Source: Planctomycetota bacterium | Lineage (GTDB): Bacteria > Planctomycetota > UBA1135 > JACQFD01 | Length of the DNA stretch: 64,000 nt | Direction: 5' to 3' | Assembly: GCA_016200225.1 (NCBI GenBank) | Contig: JACQFD010000004.1 | Coordinates: 1-64,000, forward strand | Shown here: positions 43,240 to 51,589 of the stretch, one piece after another | How positions within the stretch are numbered: the stretch's first letter is position 1 | How the letters are laid out: every line of letters begins with the position of its first letter | Notes under the pieces: model-generated | What the model saw: only the letters and a program-made list of their open reading frames with translations | Told to the model about the DNA's origin: nothing | The model's database searches: none | Made by a program: the position numbers and the translations under genes

Positions 43240-46200
43240 ATGTCCGCGCCCCCCGATCCGCAATGGCTGCTCCGTCACGGCGGGTTCCTCCGTTCGCTCG
43301 CGCGCGGGCTCCTGCGCGACGCGAATGACGCGGACGACGTCGTGCAGGACGCGTGGCTCATCACAAAAAACGACGCGCCGGAACGCCCGTGGCTCGCGCG
43401 CGTCGTCAAGAACCTATCATTACAAATGCTGCGCGCGCGCGGCCGCCGTGAATATTATGAAACGCGCGCGGCACGCCCGAAGCCGGCCCCCTCGGCAGCC
43501 GAAGTCGTCGAAGCGGAATCGACGCGGCGGAGAATTCTCGACGTCGTCTGTTCGCTCGACGAGCCGCACCGGTCGATACTTTTATTAAGATTTTGGGAGG
43601 GCTGCGAATTCGACGAAATTGCGCGCCGGACGGCGACGTCGAAGGAAACCGTTCGGAGTCGATATAAAAAGGCCATTGAGATATTAAGAATTCGCCTCGA
43701 CGCGGAATTCGGCGGACGCGGGACGTGGAGCGCCGCGCTCGCTCCATTATTAACCATAGGACTTACCACCTCCGCCACCGGCGTTGTCGGACCCGGAATC
43801 ATTACAACCGCCGGTGCCACTTCCACGATGTCTACTAAAACAATATTCACGGCCGCCGCCGCGATCCTGCTCGCCGTGGGAATGTATTTCGCAATTCGCC
43901 CGCCGCGCGGGAAATCCGAGACGATTCCGTTCGTCAAAGATACCCATGCGAATCCGGACAATGCGCTTGTTAATCATACACCGCCGGCTTCCGCGACAGA
44001 ATCTAACAAATCCGAATCTGGAAATCGCGTCGTCGAACCCGCGCCGCCGCCCGGCCGCCGGTTCGCGAGAGTCGCCGGGCGGTTTTTCGACGAACAAGAG
44101 AGGCCCGTCGCGGGCGTCCGCGTGTTCTGGGCGGAACCGATTAAATTCTTAAACTCAATTACCGGCTTGAAGCCGTTCTCGAGAGTCCCGGCCTGGACCA
44201 CACCCGAACTCAGGAGCGCAGGCGATGGATCATTTGTATTCTCCGAATTACTGACAAACGAAGACGAAATCGAGAATGGAGCGCGACGCGATTTTATTGC
44301 ATATAAGCAAGGATGGCTACAACGACCGTTCAGCGCCGTTTTGAAAGTCGGTGAAACTACAAATGCAGGCGATTTTGCGTTCGTCCCGGGAGCCAATGTG
44401 TCCGGAATTGTTGTCGATGAAAGCGGCCGAGCCGTGGACCACGCGGCGGTTGCCTGCATTCCGGACTTGCCGGGCGATTCATGGTACGACGCACGGGTAT
44501 TCGGTCCGCCGCGTATCGGGGCCGATTCCGTCGAGACCGACGCAAACGGCCATTTCGAAATTTTAGGCACGATTTGCGGAACAGTTAGAATGGTCGCGTG
44601 GAAGCCGGATACTTATTATGCTGTGAGCCCACAAATTAAATTTAATGCCGGAGACGATCGTGCCGACCTTCGGTTCGTACTCGGACCCATTCCTGCGGAG
44701 GCAACCATCGAAGGCGAGTTGCACGCACCCGATGGAACGCGATGCTCCGGGACGATCGATGCCTTTTCGCAAGACGATTATATGATATTCATGACATCGG
44801 ACGATGGGACCTTCCGTCATCGATTAGAAGTGCCGGGACCCGTGACGTACATTGCGACCGATCGCGACAAGAAATTCGGGGCGGCGCGCGCGGTTCAAAT
44901 CGCCGCGGGAACACGTGGACTAATTTTACAATTAACCGCGCCGCGAACGCTCGAATTTCAAATAACAAATCAATTCGGAAAGAATGTCGACGGCGCATCG
45001 GTCTGCGCGAATGTTGATGGCGTCCTTGCGCATTCCAACAATAATTCCGCGTCATCCGACGCGCCCGGCACATACCTATTAACCGTTCCGACATTACCGT
45101 TCAAAGTGGAGATTTCGGCGGAGCGTCACCTAAATTCGACGGTCGGGCCGTTCGATCCCGCTGCGCTTCCGGGACTCCAGAAAGTTATTTTAACAGAAGT
45201 GGCGCCCGTTCGCGGACGGGTCTTGTCCGCCGACAAGCCAGTCGCCGGGGCATCTGTGACTCTGATCATTTATTCAAATGAAGTGGCCGCGGGCTCGCGC
45301 GAGATTGACGGCGGATCCATGGATACCCTTAGTAACATAACCTATACGGACCAAACCGGTTCCTTTAACCTCGCGCCACGGGTCGAAACGAAAAATATTT
45401 ATTTCGCGGTCCATGGACCGCCAGTTTCGCAAACATTCGACCTCGAGGCTTTCGCACCGCGCGAGGTCGGGCCGTTTCCTTATGATTTACAAAAAGGCTG
45501 CGACGAGATCGTAATTTATTTATCGCTCGGAGGCTCGATCGAAGGGCACCTGATTCGACCGCCGGGCCGCGGCGTCGCAAATATATTGATCGGCGCCACA
45601 TCGGGCGACGGTCATCCGCGATTTCTTCGAACGGATGCGAACGGATATTACCATTTCGGAAAGTTGACGCCGGGTCCGTGCGAAGTGCGAGTTCTTTCCC
45701 GCTACGTGACCGACGCCGGCATTCAATATGGTATGCAAAGCTTTAACGAAAAATTTCGTTTTCCGGCAGTCTGCGACGTTCGCGAAAACGAAACGACGAA
45801 ATATGACATCGACCTCCACGCGGGCGACGAACAGGCGATTGACGGATACATCAATATTGGAAATGACCATTTCGCCGGCGCAAAAGTGGAATTGTACGAT
45901 TCCCGCGCGGACTCCGCGACGGCAGAGAAGGCCCTCGGCGTGGTCGACGCCGGAGGACGATTTCATATATTATCAAAAGGATCCGACCACCAGTATTTAC
46001 AAGTAACGCTTACGCGCGCTGATGGATTGCGCACTTTCGCGGGCGTCGACGTCGATATGTATCCGATGGGACCGACGCCATGGGCACTCGAATGCACGAC
46101 GGGCCGCCTCGAAGGTAAGCTCGGCCCGGGCGTCGATGCCGCGAAAGCGATCATTACTTATATTTCCGGCGGCGGCAATCTATCTATTCATGGAACGGTT

Positions 46201-46335
46201 AAGATCAACGCAGACGGATCCTTTATTATCGATCCCGCGCCCGCGGGCCGCCTCGCGCTTCATAATGAAACGACCGGCGACAAAAAGGAGCTTCGCATCG
46301 CCGAGGGCGAGGCGACGAAAGTTATACTACCTTAG
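43240..46335 (+). CDS. ECF sigma factor fused to a membrane helix and a large extracytoplasmic carboxypeptidase-regulatory-like region
   Basis: A single frame of 1031 residues. Residues 1-65 form sigma region 2 (LLRDANDADDVVQDAWL, WLARVVKNL) and 95-155 region 4 (SLDEPHRSILLLRFWEGCEFDEIARRTATSKETVRSRYKKA). A hydrophobic zone (about 165-195) and a membrane helix (199-219, TIFTAAAAILLAVGMYFAIR) follow. The rest is extracytoplasmic, with several beta-sandwich modules of the carboxypeptidase-regulatory type (GRFFDEQERPVAGVRVFW, SGIVVDESGRAVDHAAV, DANGHFEILG). No anti-sigma gene is adjacent, so the fusion may keep the sigma part at the membrane (inference). A paralogue without the sigma part lies at 47769. 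Confidence 0.9.
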   Translation: MSAPPDPQWLLRHGGFLRSLARGLLRDANDADDVVQDAWLITKNDAPERPWLARVVKNLSLQMLRARGRREYYETRAARPKPAPSAAEVVEAESTRRRILDVVCSLDEPHRSILLLRFWEGCEFDEIARRTATSKETVRSRYKKAIEILRIRLDAEFGGRGTWSAALAPLLTIGLTTSATGVVGPGIITTAGATSTMSTKTIFTAAAAILLAVGMYFAIRPPRGKSETIPFVKDTHANPDNALVNHTPPASATESNKSESGNRVVEPAPPPGRRFARVAGRFFDEQERPVAGVRVFWAEPIKFLNSITGLKPFSRVPAWTTPELRSAGDGSFVFSELLTNEDEIENGARRDFIAYKQGWLQRPFSAVLKVGETTNAGDFAFVPGANVSGIVVDESGRAVDHAAVACIPDLPGDSWYDARVFGPPRIGADSVETDANGHFEILGTICGTVRMVAWKPDTYYAVSPQIKFNAGDDRADLRFVLGPIPAEATIEGELHAPDGTRCSGTIDAFSQDDYMIFMTSDDGTFRHRLEVPGPVTYIATDRDKKFGAARAVQIAAGTRGLILQLTAPRTLEFQITNQFGKNVDGASVCANVDGVLAHSNNNSASSDAPGTYLLTVPTLPFKVEISAERHLNSTVGPFDPAALPGLQKVILTEVAPVRGRVLSADKPVAGASVTLIIYSNEVAAGSREIDGGSMDTLSNITYTDQTGSFNLAPRVETKNIYFAVHGPPVSQTFDLEAFAPREVGPFPYDLQKGCDEIVIYLSLGGSIEGHLIRPPGRGVANILIGATSGDGHPRFLRTDANGYYHFGKLTPGPCEVRVLSRYVTDAGIQYGMQSFNEKFRFPAVCDVRENETTKYDIDLHAGDEQAIDGYINIGNDHFAGAKVELYDSRADSATAEKALGVVDAGGRFHILSKGSDHQYLQVTLTRADGLRTFAGVDVDMYPMGPTPWALECTTGRLEGKLGPGVDAAKAIITYISGGGNLSIHGTVKINADGSFIIDPAPAGRLALHNETTGDKKELRIAEGEATKVILP

Positions 46336-46345
46336 ATCGATAATG

Positions 46346-47635
46346 TTACTTCGCCGGCTTCGATGCGGGCGTCGAGCGGGCGGTTTTGATTATATTTCGA
46401 ATTTCGTCGAGCGGCTCACCATTCAAACTTTTTTCACATTCCTTTTCGAAGTCTTCGAGCGCGTCGGCGCCGCAAAATTGTAACTTTTCCGCAAGCGTCG
46501 CGCGGAGGGCGTCGTCCTTCCTGGCGCCCGTAGCGAGTACGCTCGCGGATGCGGCCGCGGCCTCGGGGAGCCTGTTCAATTGTATTAATAATCGGATGAG
46601 CGGAATTCTTTCGTTTTTCGCCGGATTTTCTGCGGCGAAAACGCCCTTCGTCGAAGCGTCCATGATCTCGGCGATGGATAATATAGGTTCACGATTCAAC
46701 GTCCGACGCATATACAAAACAGAATTGCGCGCCGCGTCGAGGTCGGCGCCGCGAACGTAAGGAATCGCGTCCGCCGCGTCGTCGAAGCGCCGCCGTTCGC
46801 AGAGGCGATCTAACAATTCGAGCGCCATGTCGCGCGCCCAGGTTTTGCGCTTCGGAAGCCTCAATAACTTATCGAAAACCGAGGTCCGATCGTTTAGAAA
46901 ATGAAACAATTCGTCCAAGCGATTGTAATCCTTCCATTGCGAAAGCGAAGCCTTGCCCTCCCCGAGAATCTTCGATTGTAACGTATCGAATCGCGAACGC
47001 ATCGCGGTCAATGCGGGCTCGAAACGGTTCGCGAGACTTTGGAGATTCATTAGTAAGAAACTCACACGCACGCCCGAGTAGCCGGGATTCTCTTTAAGTC
47101 CGTCGTCCCAACAAAATAAATAATCCTCGAGCGCGCCTTTCAAATCGTTGCGTTGTTCGCGCAGCCGCCCGCGGTCCATCCGCAGGCCGAAATCCAAAGG
47201 ACGCGACGCCAGTTGTTCGTCCACGACGGAGAGTTCGCTCTTTCCGGACAGTAACATATCGGCCAGTTTGATAAATTCATCGGGCGCACGAAAACCCGTG
47301 ATCCGTTCGATTTCCTTCCCGTCGGGATTTATAAATAGTATCGACGGATACGAATCGATATGATAATTCTTCGCGAGCGCAACCTCCTTTTCGGCGTCGA
47401 TTTTCAGCGCGACCGCCTTCTTGTCGAGCCACGCGCGAACGGTCGCATCGCTCCACGTTTCTTTATCGAGGCGTTTGCACGGCCCGCACCACGTCGTATA
47501 AAAATCGATCATTACTATTTTCTTTTCCGCATTCGCCGACGCGCACGCGTCCTTGAACGTCATCGACCGAAACGCGTCGCCGCCCTGGAGGAGGCTGCAC
47601 GAAAGAAAAATAAATATTGCTTTGACAGGGCTCAT
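46346..47635 (-). CDS. Exported thioredoxin-fold protein with helical C-terminal extension
   Basis: About 429 residues from the ATG at 47635. A signal sequence (MSPVKAIFIFLSCSLLQGGDA) is followed by a thioredoxin domain with FYTTWCGPCKRLDKETW (Cys50, Cys53) and a cis-proline region SYPSILFINPDG. This resembles DUF255/thioredoxin-like periplasmic proteins. Residues about 150-429 are helical, probably TPR-like. Both active-site positions are ordinary TGC cysteines here, in contrast to the Sec proteins nearby. The gene is convergent with the ECF fusion and lies between the two paralogues. Confidence 0.85.
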   Translation of the reverse strand: MSPVKAIFIFLSCSLLQGGDAFRSMTFKDACASANAEKKIVMIDFYTTWCGPCKRLDKETWSDATVRAWLDKKAVALKIDAEKEVALAKNYHIDSYPSILFINPDGKEIERITGFRAPDEFIKLADMLLSGKSELSVVDEQLASRPLDFGLRMDRGRLREQRNDLKGALEDYLFCWDDGLKENPGYSGVRVSFLLMNLQSLANRFEPALTAMRSRFDTLQSKILGEGKASLSQWKDYNRLDELFHFLNDRTSVFDKLLRLPKRKTWARDMALELLDRLCERRRFDDAADAIPYVRGADLDAARNSVLYMRRTLNREPILSIAEIMDASTKGVFAAENPAKNERIPLIRLLIQLNRLPEAAAASASVLATGARKDDALRATLAEKLQFCGADALEDFEKECEKSLNGEPLDEIRNIIKTARSTPASKPAK

Positions 47636-47768
47636 GATGATAATAAAGATAGTGTAAGCGAGGTCGGCGCGGCTTGGAAGTCGAATCAACCTACGCGCGA
47701 TCGCCGGCCCCGTCAACGACAGCACGGTCTCCGACAGTGTCCTCAGTCAGACTGCCGCCCATTCGCAC

Positions 47769-50255
47769 ATGTTAATAAAAACGACCGTCGCATTCGCACT
47801 CGCGATCCTGCGCATCGCGGGAATCTACTTCGCCGTGCGCCCCGCGCGCGCGAATGTATCATTAACAAAAGAGACTCCGGAAAACGGCGGCGCGTCCATC
47901 GCAAGCATTCCCACGCCTGCGTCGGCGGCCGAATCCATCCATTCCGAGGCAGGAAGCCGCGCAGCCGAGCCCATGCTTCCGCCGGCGCGCCGGCTCGCGC
48001 GCGTCGCAGGGCGGTTTCTCGACGGCGAGGGTCGTCCCGTGGCGGGCGTTCGCGTGCTTTGGGCCGTGCCGAAGCGATATTTACAATTCACACCGATCGC
48101 GCAGCCGACCATGGAAACTGCAAATCCGTCGACGCCCGACATACGGAGCGCGGACGACGGATCCTTTGTATTTTCCGAATTATTTACAAGCAAGAACGAG
48201 ATCGACAACGGCGCGCGCCGCGAGTTTATTACACATAAAACGGGATTCGCGCGCCGCTCGTTCTCCGCGGAACTGAAGGCCGGGGAATTGATAAAACTCG
48301 GCGATCTCGTGCTCCAGCCCGGCGGCGACATCTCCGGAAGTGTAGTCGATTCGGCGGGCCGCGCGGCCGCCGACGCCGCCGTCGCGACGGTTTTTGATAA
48401 TTACAAAAATATGGACTGGAGCGCGGCCGCGCTTTACGGTCCGCCGGGCTCGAACGCCGACGTCGTCGCGACCGATGCCGAAGGCAGGTTCGCGATCGAC
48501 GGCGCCGCGCCCGGAAAACTAAGAATCGTCGCGTGGAAATCGGATACTTGTTATGCGGTCAGCGGCGAAATTGTATTGAACGCCGGCGACGCGCGCGGCG
48601 ACGTGCGCCTCATTCTCGATCCGTTGCCCCCCGAGGCCACGATCGAAGGCGAAGTGCGCGCGCCCGACGGATCGGGCTGTCTCGCGGAAGTGCTCGCTAG
48701 ATTTAACAATGGAACGACATCCGGATTGTATTCATCAAGAGAGGGCGTGTTTCGCCATCGTTTACAAAAGCCGGGACCGGTCACGTACGACGCGCGCGAT
48801 CTGGAATCGAGACTCGGATTCGCACATACCGAAAACGTCCGCGGCGGCGAGCGCGGCGTCATTTTACAATTAACGGCGCCGCGGAAATTCGAACTCGAAC
48901 TCGTCGACCAGTTCGGAGATAAGTTAGAACAGGCTTTTGTAAACGCCTCGTGCGAAAACTTGCGTTATTCGATGTCGAATCGCGGACTCGTTCCGCTCGA
49001 GCCGCGCGGCATGTGCATGCTCGACGTTCCTCCGATTCGTTTTAGTATCGATGTGAAGTCTCCAGGCTATGCGCCGGCGAAGGCCGGCCCGTTCGACCCC
49101 GCCACGCTGCCCGCGCGCGAAAGAATTATATTAAAGCGTCTCGCACGCATCCGCGGACGCGTCGTCGCCGACGAAAAATCCGTGGCGAACGTTAATATTA
49201 CTATTTGCGGCGGCCCTGCGGAGGGGCGGCACGACAGCCGTGCGCGCGTTTACGTCTTTTCGCCGAGTCATTGGTATTCCGGCGTAACCGACGCGAACGG
49301 CAGGTTCGAGATCGCGCCGGCCGAGGAGTTTACAAATTTCTATGTTCAGACTCGAAGCGCCGCCTCGGCCGATATGCGGCAATTCGGACCCTTTCATTAT
49401 GATTCGGAGAAGGGCTCCGACGATCTCACCATTCGAATTTCCGCGGGCGGCGCCGTCGAGGGGCATTTGTTACTTCCCGCGGGGCGCGATCCTAAGAATA
49501 TACTGATCGGCGCGTCGACGGGAAACGCCGACGAGCATTATTGTAAAGCCGACGCGTCGGGATATTACCATTTTGAGCGGATCGCGCCGGGGCCGTGCGA
49601 GATCCGCGTCGTTTCGATCGATGGCGCGCCTTTCGATACGAGGATGGGCAAGTTCAAGCCGGAATCGCGATTTCCGGCGGTCTGCGAAGTCCGCGAAGGC
49701 GAGACGACGAAATATGATATTGATTTGCGCACGGGCCTCGAACCGTTTGTCGACGGTTATATCCACATCGGCGGCAGGAGCTTCACCGGCGCGAGCGTGG
49801 AATTATCAGAATCCACGGAGAGTCCGTCCGCGAGCAAAGCCCTGCGCGCCGTCGTCGACGGCGACGGCCGTTTTCGAGTCGCGCCCGAGGCGATGAATAA
49901 CAAACGAGATTATACAATTCGCTTAACATTAACTTTAACCGAAGGCTCGACGATTTCCGTGAATGATTGGATCAAACTGTATCCAATGGGCGCGACGCCA
50001 TGGTTTATTGACGTCGACGCGGGACGCGTCGAAGGCAAATTGGCCGAGGGTGTCGACCCGTCGACGGCGAGTCTTTATTACCGCTCGCTGGTTGGCGCGC
50101 CCGACATCCAGGGAACCGTCGCCGTCGCGGCCGACGGAACATTCGTGATCGATCCGGCGCCGGTTGGACAGTTGTGGATTTATCGGAGCCGTTCGCGAGA
50201 CCACGCGATGTGCACCGTGGAAGCGGGAGCAACTTCTCGCGTCAAGCTGCCATGA
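47769..50255 (+). CDS. Membrane-anchored carboxypeptidase-regulatory-like repeat protein, sigma-less paralogue of the ECF fusion
   Basis: An 828-residue product whose first residues MLIKTTVAFALAILRIAGIY align with residue 197 onward of the ECF fusion (MSTKTIFTAAAAILLAVGMY). The match runs to the C-terminus (VKLP versus VILP), with shared blocks such as RLARVAGRF, GPVTY, TAPRKFELEL, GPFDPATLP and ATPWF. The sigma domains are missing and no clear remnant is visible in the 130 bp upstream. It should be anchored by its N-terminal helix with beta-sandwich modules outside. The function is unknown. It ends with TGA, and the Sec TlpA-like gene starts 65 bp later. Confidence 0.85.
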   Translation: MLIKTTVAFALAILRIAGIYFAVRPARANVSLTKETPENGGASIASIPTPASAAESIHSEAGSRAAEPMLPPARRLARVAGRFLDGEGRPVAGVRVLWAVPKRYLQFTPIAQPTMETANPSTPDIRSADDGSFVFSELFTSKNEIDNGARREFITHKTGFARRSFSAELKAGELIKLGDLVLQPGGDISGSVVDSAGRAAADAAVATVFDNYKNMDWSAAALYGPPGSNADVVATDAEGRFAIDGAAPGKLRIVAWKSDTCYAVSGEIVLNAGDARGDVRLILDPLPPEATIEGEVRAPDGSGCLAEVLARFNNGTTSGLYSSREGVFRHRLQKPGPVTYDARDLESRLGFAHTENVRGGERGVILQLTAPRKFELELVDQFGDKLEQAFVNASCENLRYSMSNRGLVPLEPRGMCMLDVPPIRFSIDVKSPGYAPAKAGPFDPATLPARERIILKRLARIRGRVVADEKSVANVNITICGGPAEGRHDSRARVYVFSPSHWYSGVTDANGRFEIAPAEEFTNFYVQTRSAASADMRQFGPFHYDSEKGSDDLTIRISAGGAVEGHLLLPAGRDPKNILIGASTGNADEHYCKADASGYYHFERIAPGPCEIRVVSIDGAPFDTRMGKFKPESRFPAVCEVREGETTKYDIDLRTGLEPFVDGYIHIGGRSFTGASVELSESTESPSASKALRAVVDGDGRFRVAPEAMNNKRDYTIRLTLTLTEGSTISVNDWIKLYPMGATPWFIDVDAGRVEGKLAEGVDPSTASLYYRSLVGAPDIQGTVAVAADGTFVIDPAPVGQLWIYRSRSRDHAMCTVEAGATSRVKLP

Positions 50256-50320
50256 CGCGAAACCGCTTCCGCGATTTTTTCTCATTGTCGCGGCGGCGAG
50301 ATCCCGTCTACAACCAGTAT

Positions 50321-51520
50321 ATGAGACACATCCGACTCCCACGCGTCGCGGCGCCGATGGCCGCGGCAATCTTTACAATTCCGGCGAATTTATTTGCAGG
50401 ATCGCCGAACTATACAATTCCGGCGCAGGACGCGCCGAAGCCCGCGGCTTCCGAAAAGCCGGGAAAGGCCCTCGACAATTTCGAGGCCGAATGGAAGAAA
50501 TTGAACGACGATCTTCGGAAGGCCAACGAAGAATATTATGAACCATATTTTGCATCGTTAAAAGATGCAAAAACCGAAGAGGACAAGCAAAAAGTAAAAT
50601 TGGATCCGTCGAAGGACCCGACGCCCGCGTTCGCCGCGAAGTATTTGGAATTCGCGAAGCGCGCGACCGGCACCGACTCGGGCTTAAATGCGGTGCAATG
50701 GTTATTACAGCAACCGATGCGCTTCGGCGGTTCGGCGCCGAAATGGGTCGCGGACGGCGCGCAGTTCGCGTTGGATGAAATTGTAAAGACGTATCTGCAA
50801 CATCCCAACGTCGCACGAACCGTTGGAATGTTAGCTTATGCGACGCGCGCGCTCGAAAAGAAGACGGTCGCCGACGCGCTTGCTAAGATTGAAAAGGAGT
50901 CCAAGAATCGCGAAGTTCAATCGACCGCCGCGTTCGCGATGTTGAACAGCGAAGACCCGCCCGATTTCAGAAAGGGCGGCGACGAAGGAAGGACGGCGGA
51001 ACGCGCCAAAAAATTGCGAACTCTGATTGCTAAATATGACGGCACCGCATCCGCGAAACGCGCGGCGGGCGAGATTTTTGAACTTGAACATTTACGCGTC
51101 GGCATGACCGTTCCCGAAGTGACGGGCACCGATCAGGAAGGCAAGGGATTCAAATTATCGTACTACCGCGGAAAAGTTGTTGTATTGGATTTTTGGGGAT
51201 TCTGGTGAGGCCCCTGCCAAGCCATGCTTCCGCATGAAAAAGAGCTCGTGAAGCTCCTCGCCGACAAAAAATTCGCTCTCATCGGCATCAACAGCGACGG
51301 CGACGCGGATACGGTTAATAAGATTCTGGAACGGGAGAAAATCACGTGGCGGCAGGTCATCGACGGCACGACGTCGGGTCCGATTGCTACAGAATGGAAC
51401 GTGCACGGCTGGCCGACCATTTATATTATCGACAGCAAGGGCGTGATCCGCTTCCGCGATCTGCGCGACGAGGAAATGCAAAAAGCCGTCGAGAAACTCC
51501 TCGCGGAAATGGAAAAATAG
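50321..51520 (+). CDS. Exported TlpA/thioredoxin-like protein with selenocysteine in a U-G-P-C motif
   Basis: A 399-residue protein if the TGA at 51206-51208 is read as Sec296; the frame continues unchanged to the TAG at 51518-51520. The active site is DFWGFW-Sec-GPCQAMLPHE, where the family has W-C-G-P-C, so Sec replaces the nucleophilic cysteine and Cys299 is kept. Downstream WNVHGWPTIYIID holds the cis-proline. A signal sequence (about 1-27) is followed by a long helical region (about 40-255) and a thioredoxin domain beginning LRVGMTVPEVTG. An earlier in-frame ATG at 50252 is possible. A terminator follows. A role in extracytoplasmic thiol exchange is expected. Confidence 0.9.
51206..51256 (+). 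promoter_or_regulatory. Sec UGA codon with two candidate SECIS hairpins, TlpA-like gene
   Basis: Candidate A is CATGC/GCATG (51223-51227 with 51232-51236) with loop TTCC, 19 bases after the UGA but without G at the loop start. Candidate B is GAGCT/AGCTC (51242-51246 with 51252-51256) with loop CGTGA, the same core as the peroxiredoxin loops, but 38 bases away. Which is used cannot be decided by eye. Confidence 0.5.
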
Positions 51521-51536
51521 AAGTATTTAATAAAAC

Positions 51537-51571
51537 CGGCGCGCGGAAGCGAAACTTCCGGCGCCGATTTT
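51537..51571 (+). terminator. Terminator after the Sec TlpA-like gene
   Basis: Arms 51537-51549 and 51555-51566 form a 12-bp GC-rich stem with one bulged G and loop cgaaa, followed by atttta. It lies between two convergent genes and may serve both. Confidence 0.85.
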
Positions 51572-51589
51572 AGTTTAGATCCGCGCTTA

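Noticed and set aside
47641..47768. Remnant of sigma domains upstream of the sigma-less paralogue
   Set aside because: Translation of the 43 codons before the ATG shows no region 2 or region 4 motif. A remnant cannot be claimed.
41196..51208. TGA codons in the three redox genes as nonsense mutations, sequencing errors, or a TGA-to-Trp genetic code
   Set aside because: Each TGA lies exactly at the catalytic Cys and both sides align to the family without a frame change. TGA ends clpX, the AMP ligase and subtilase 2 normally, so the code is not changed.
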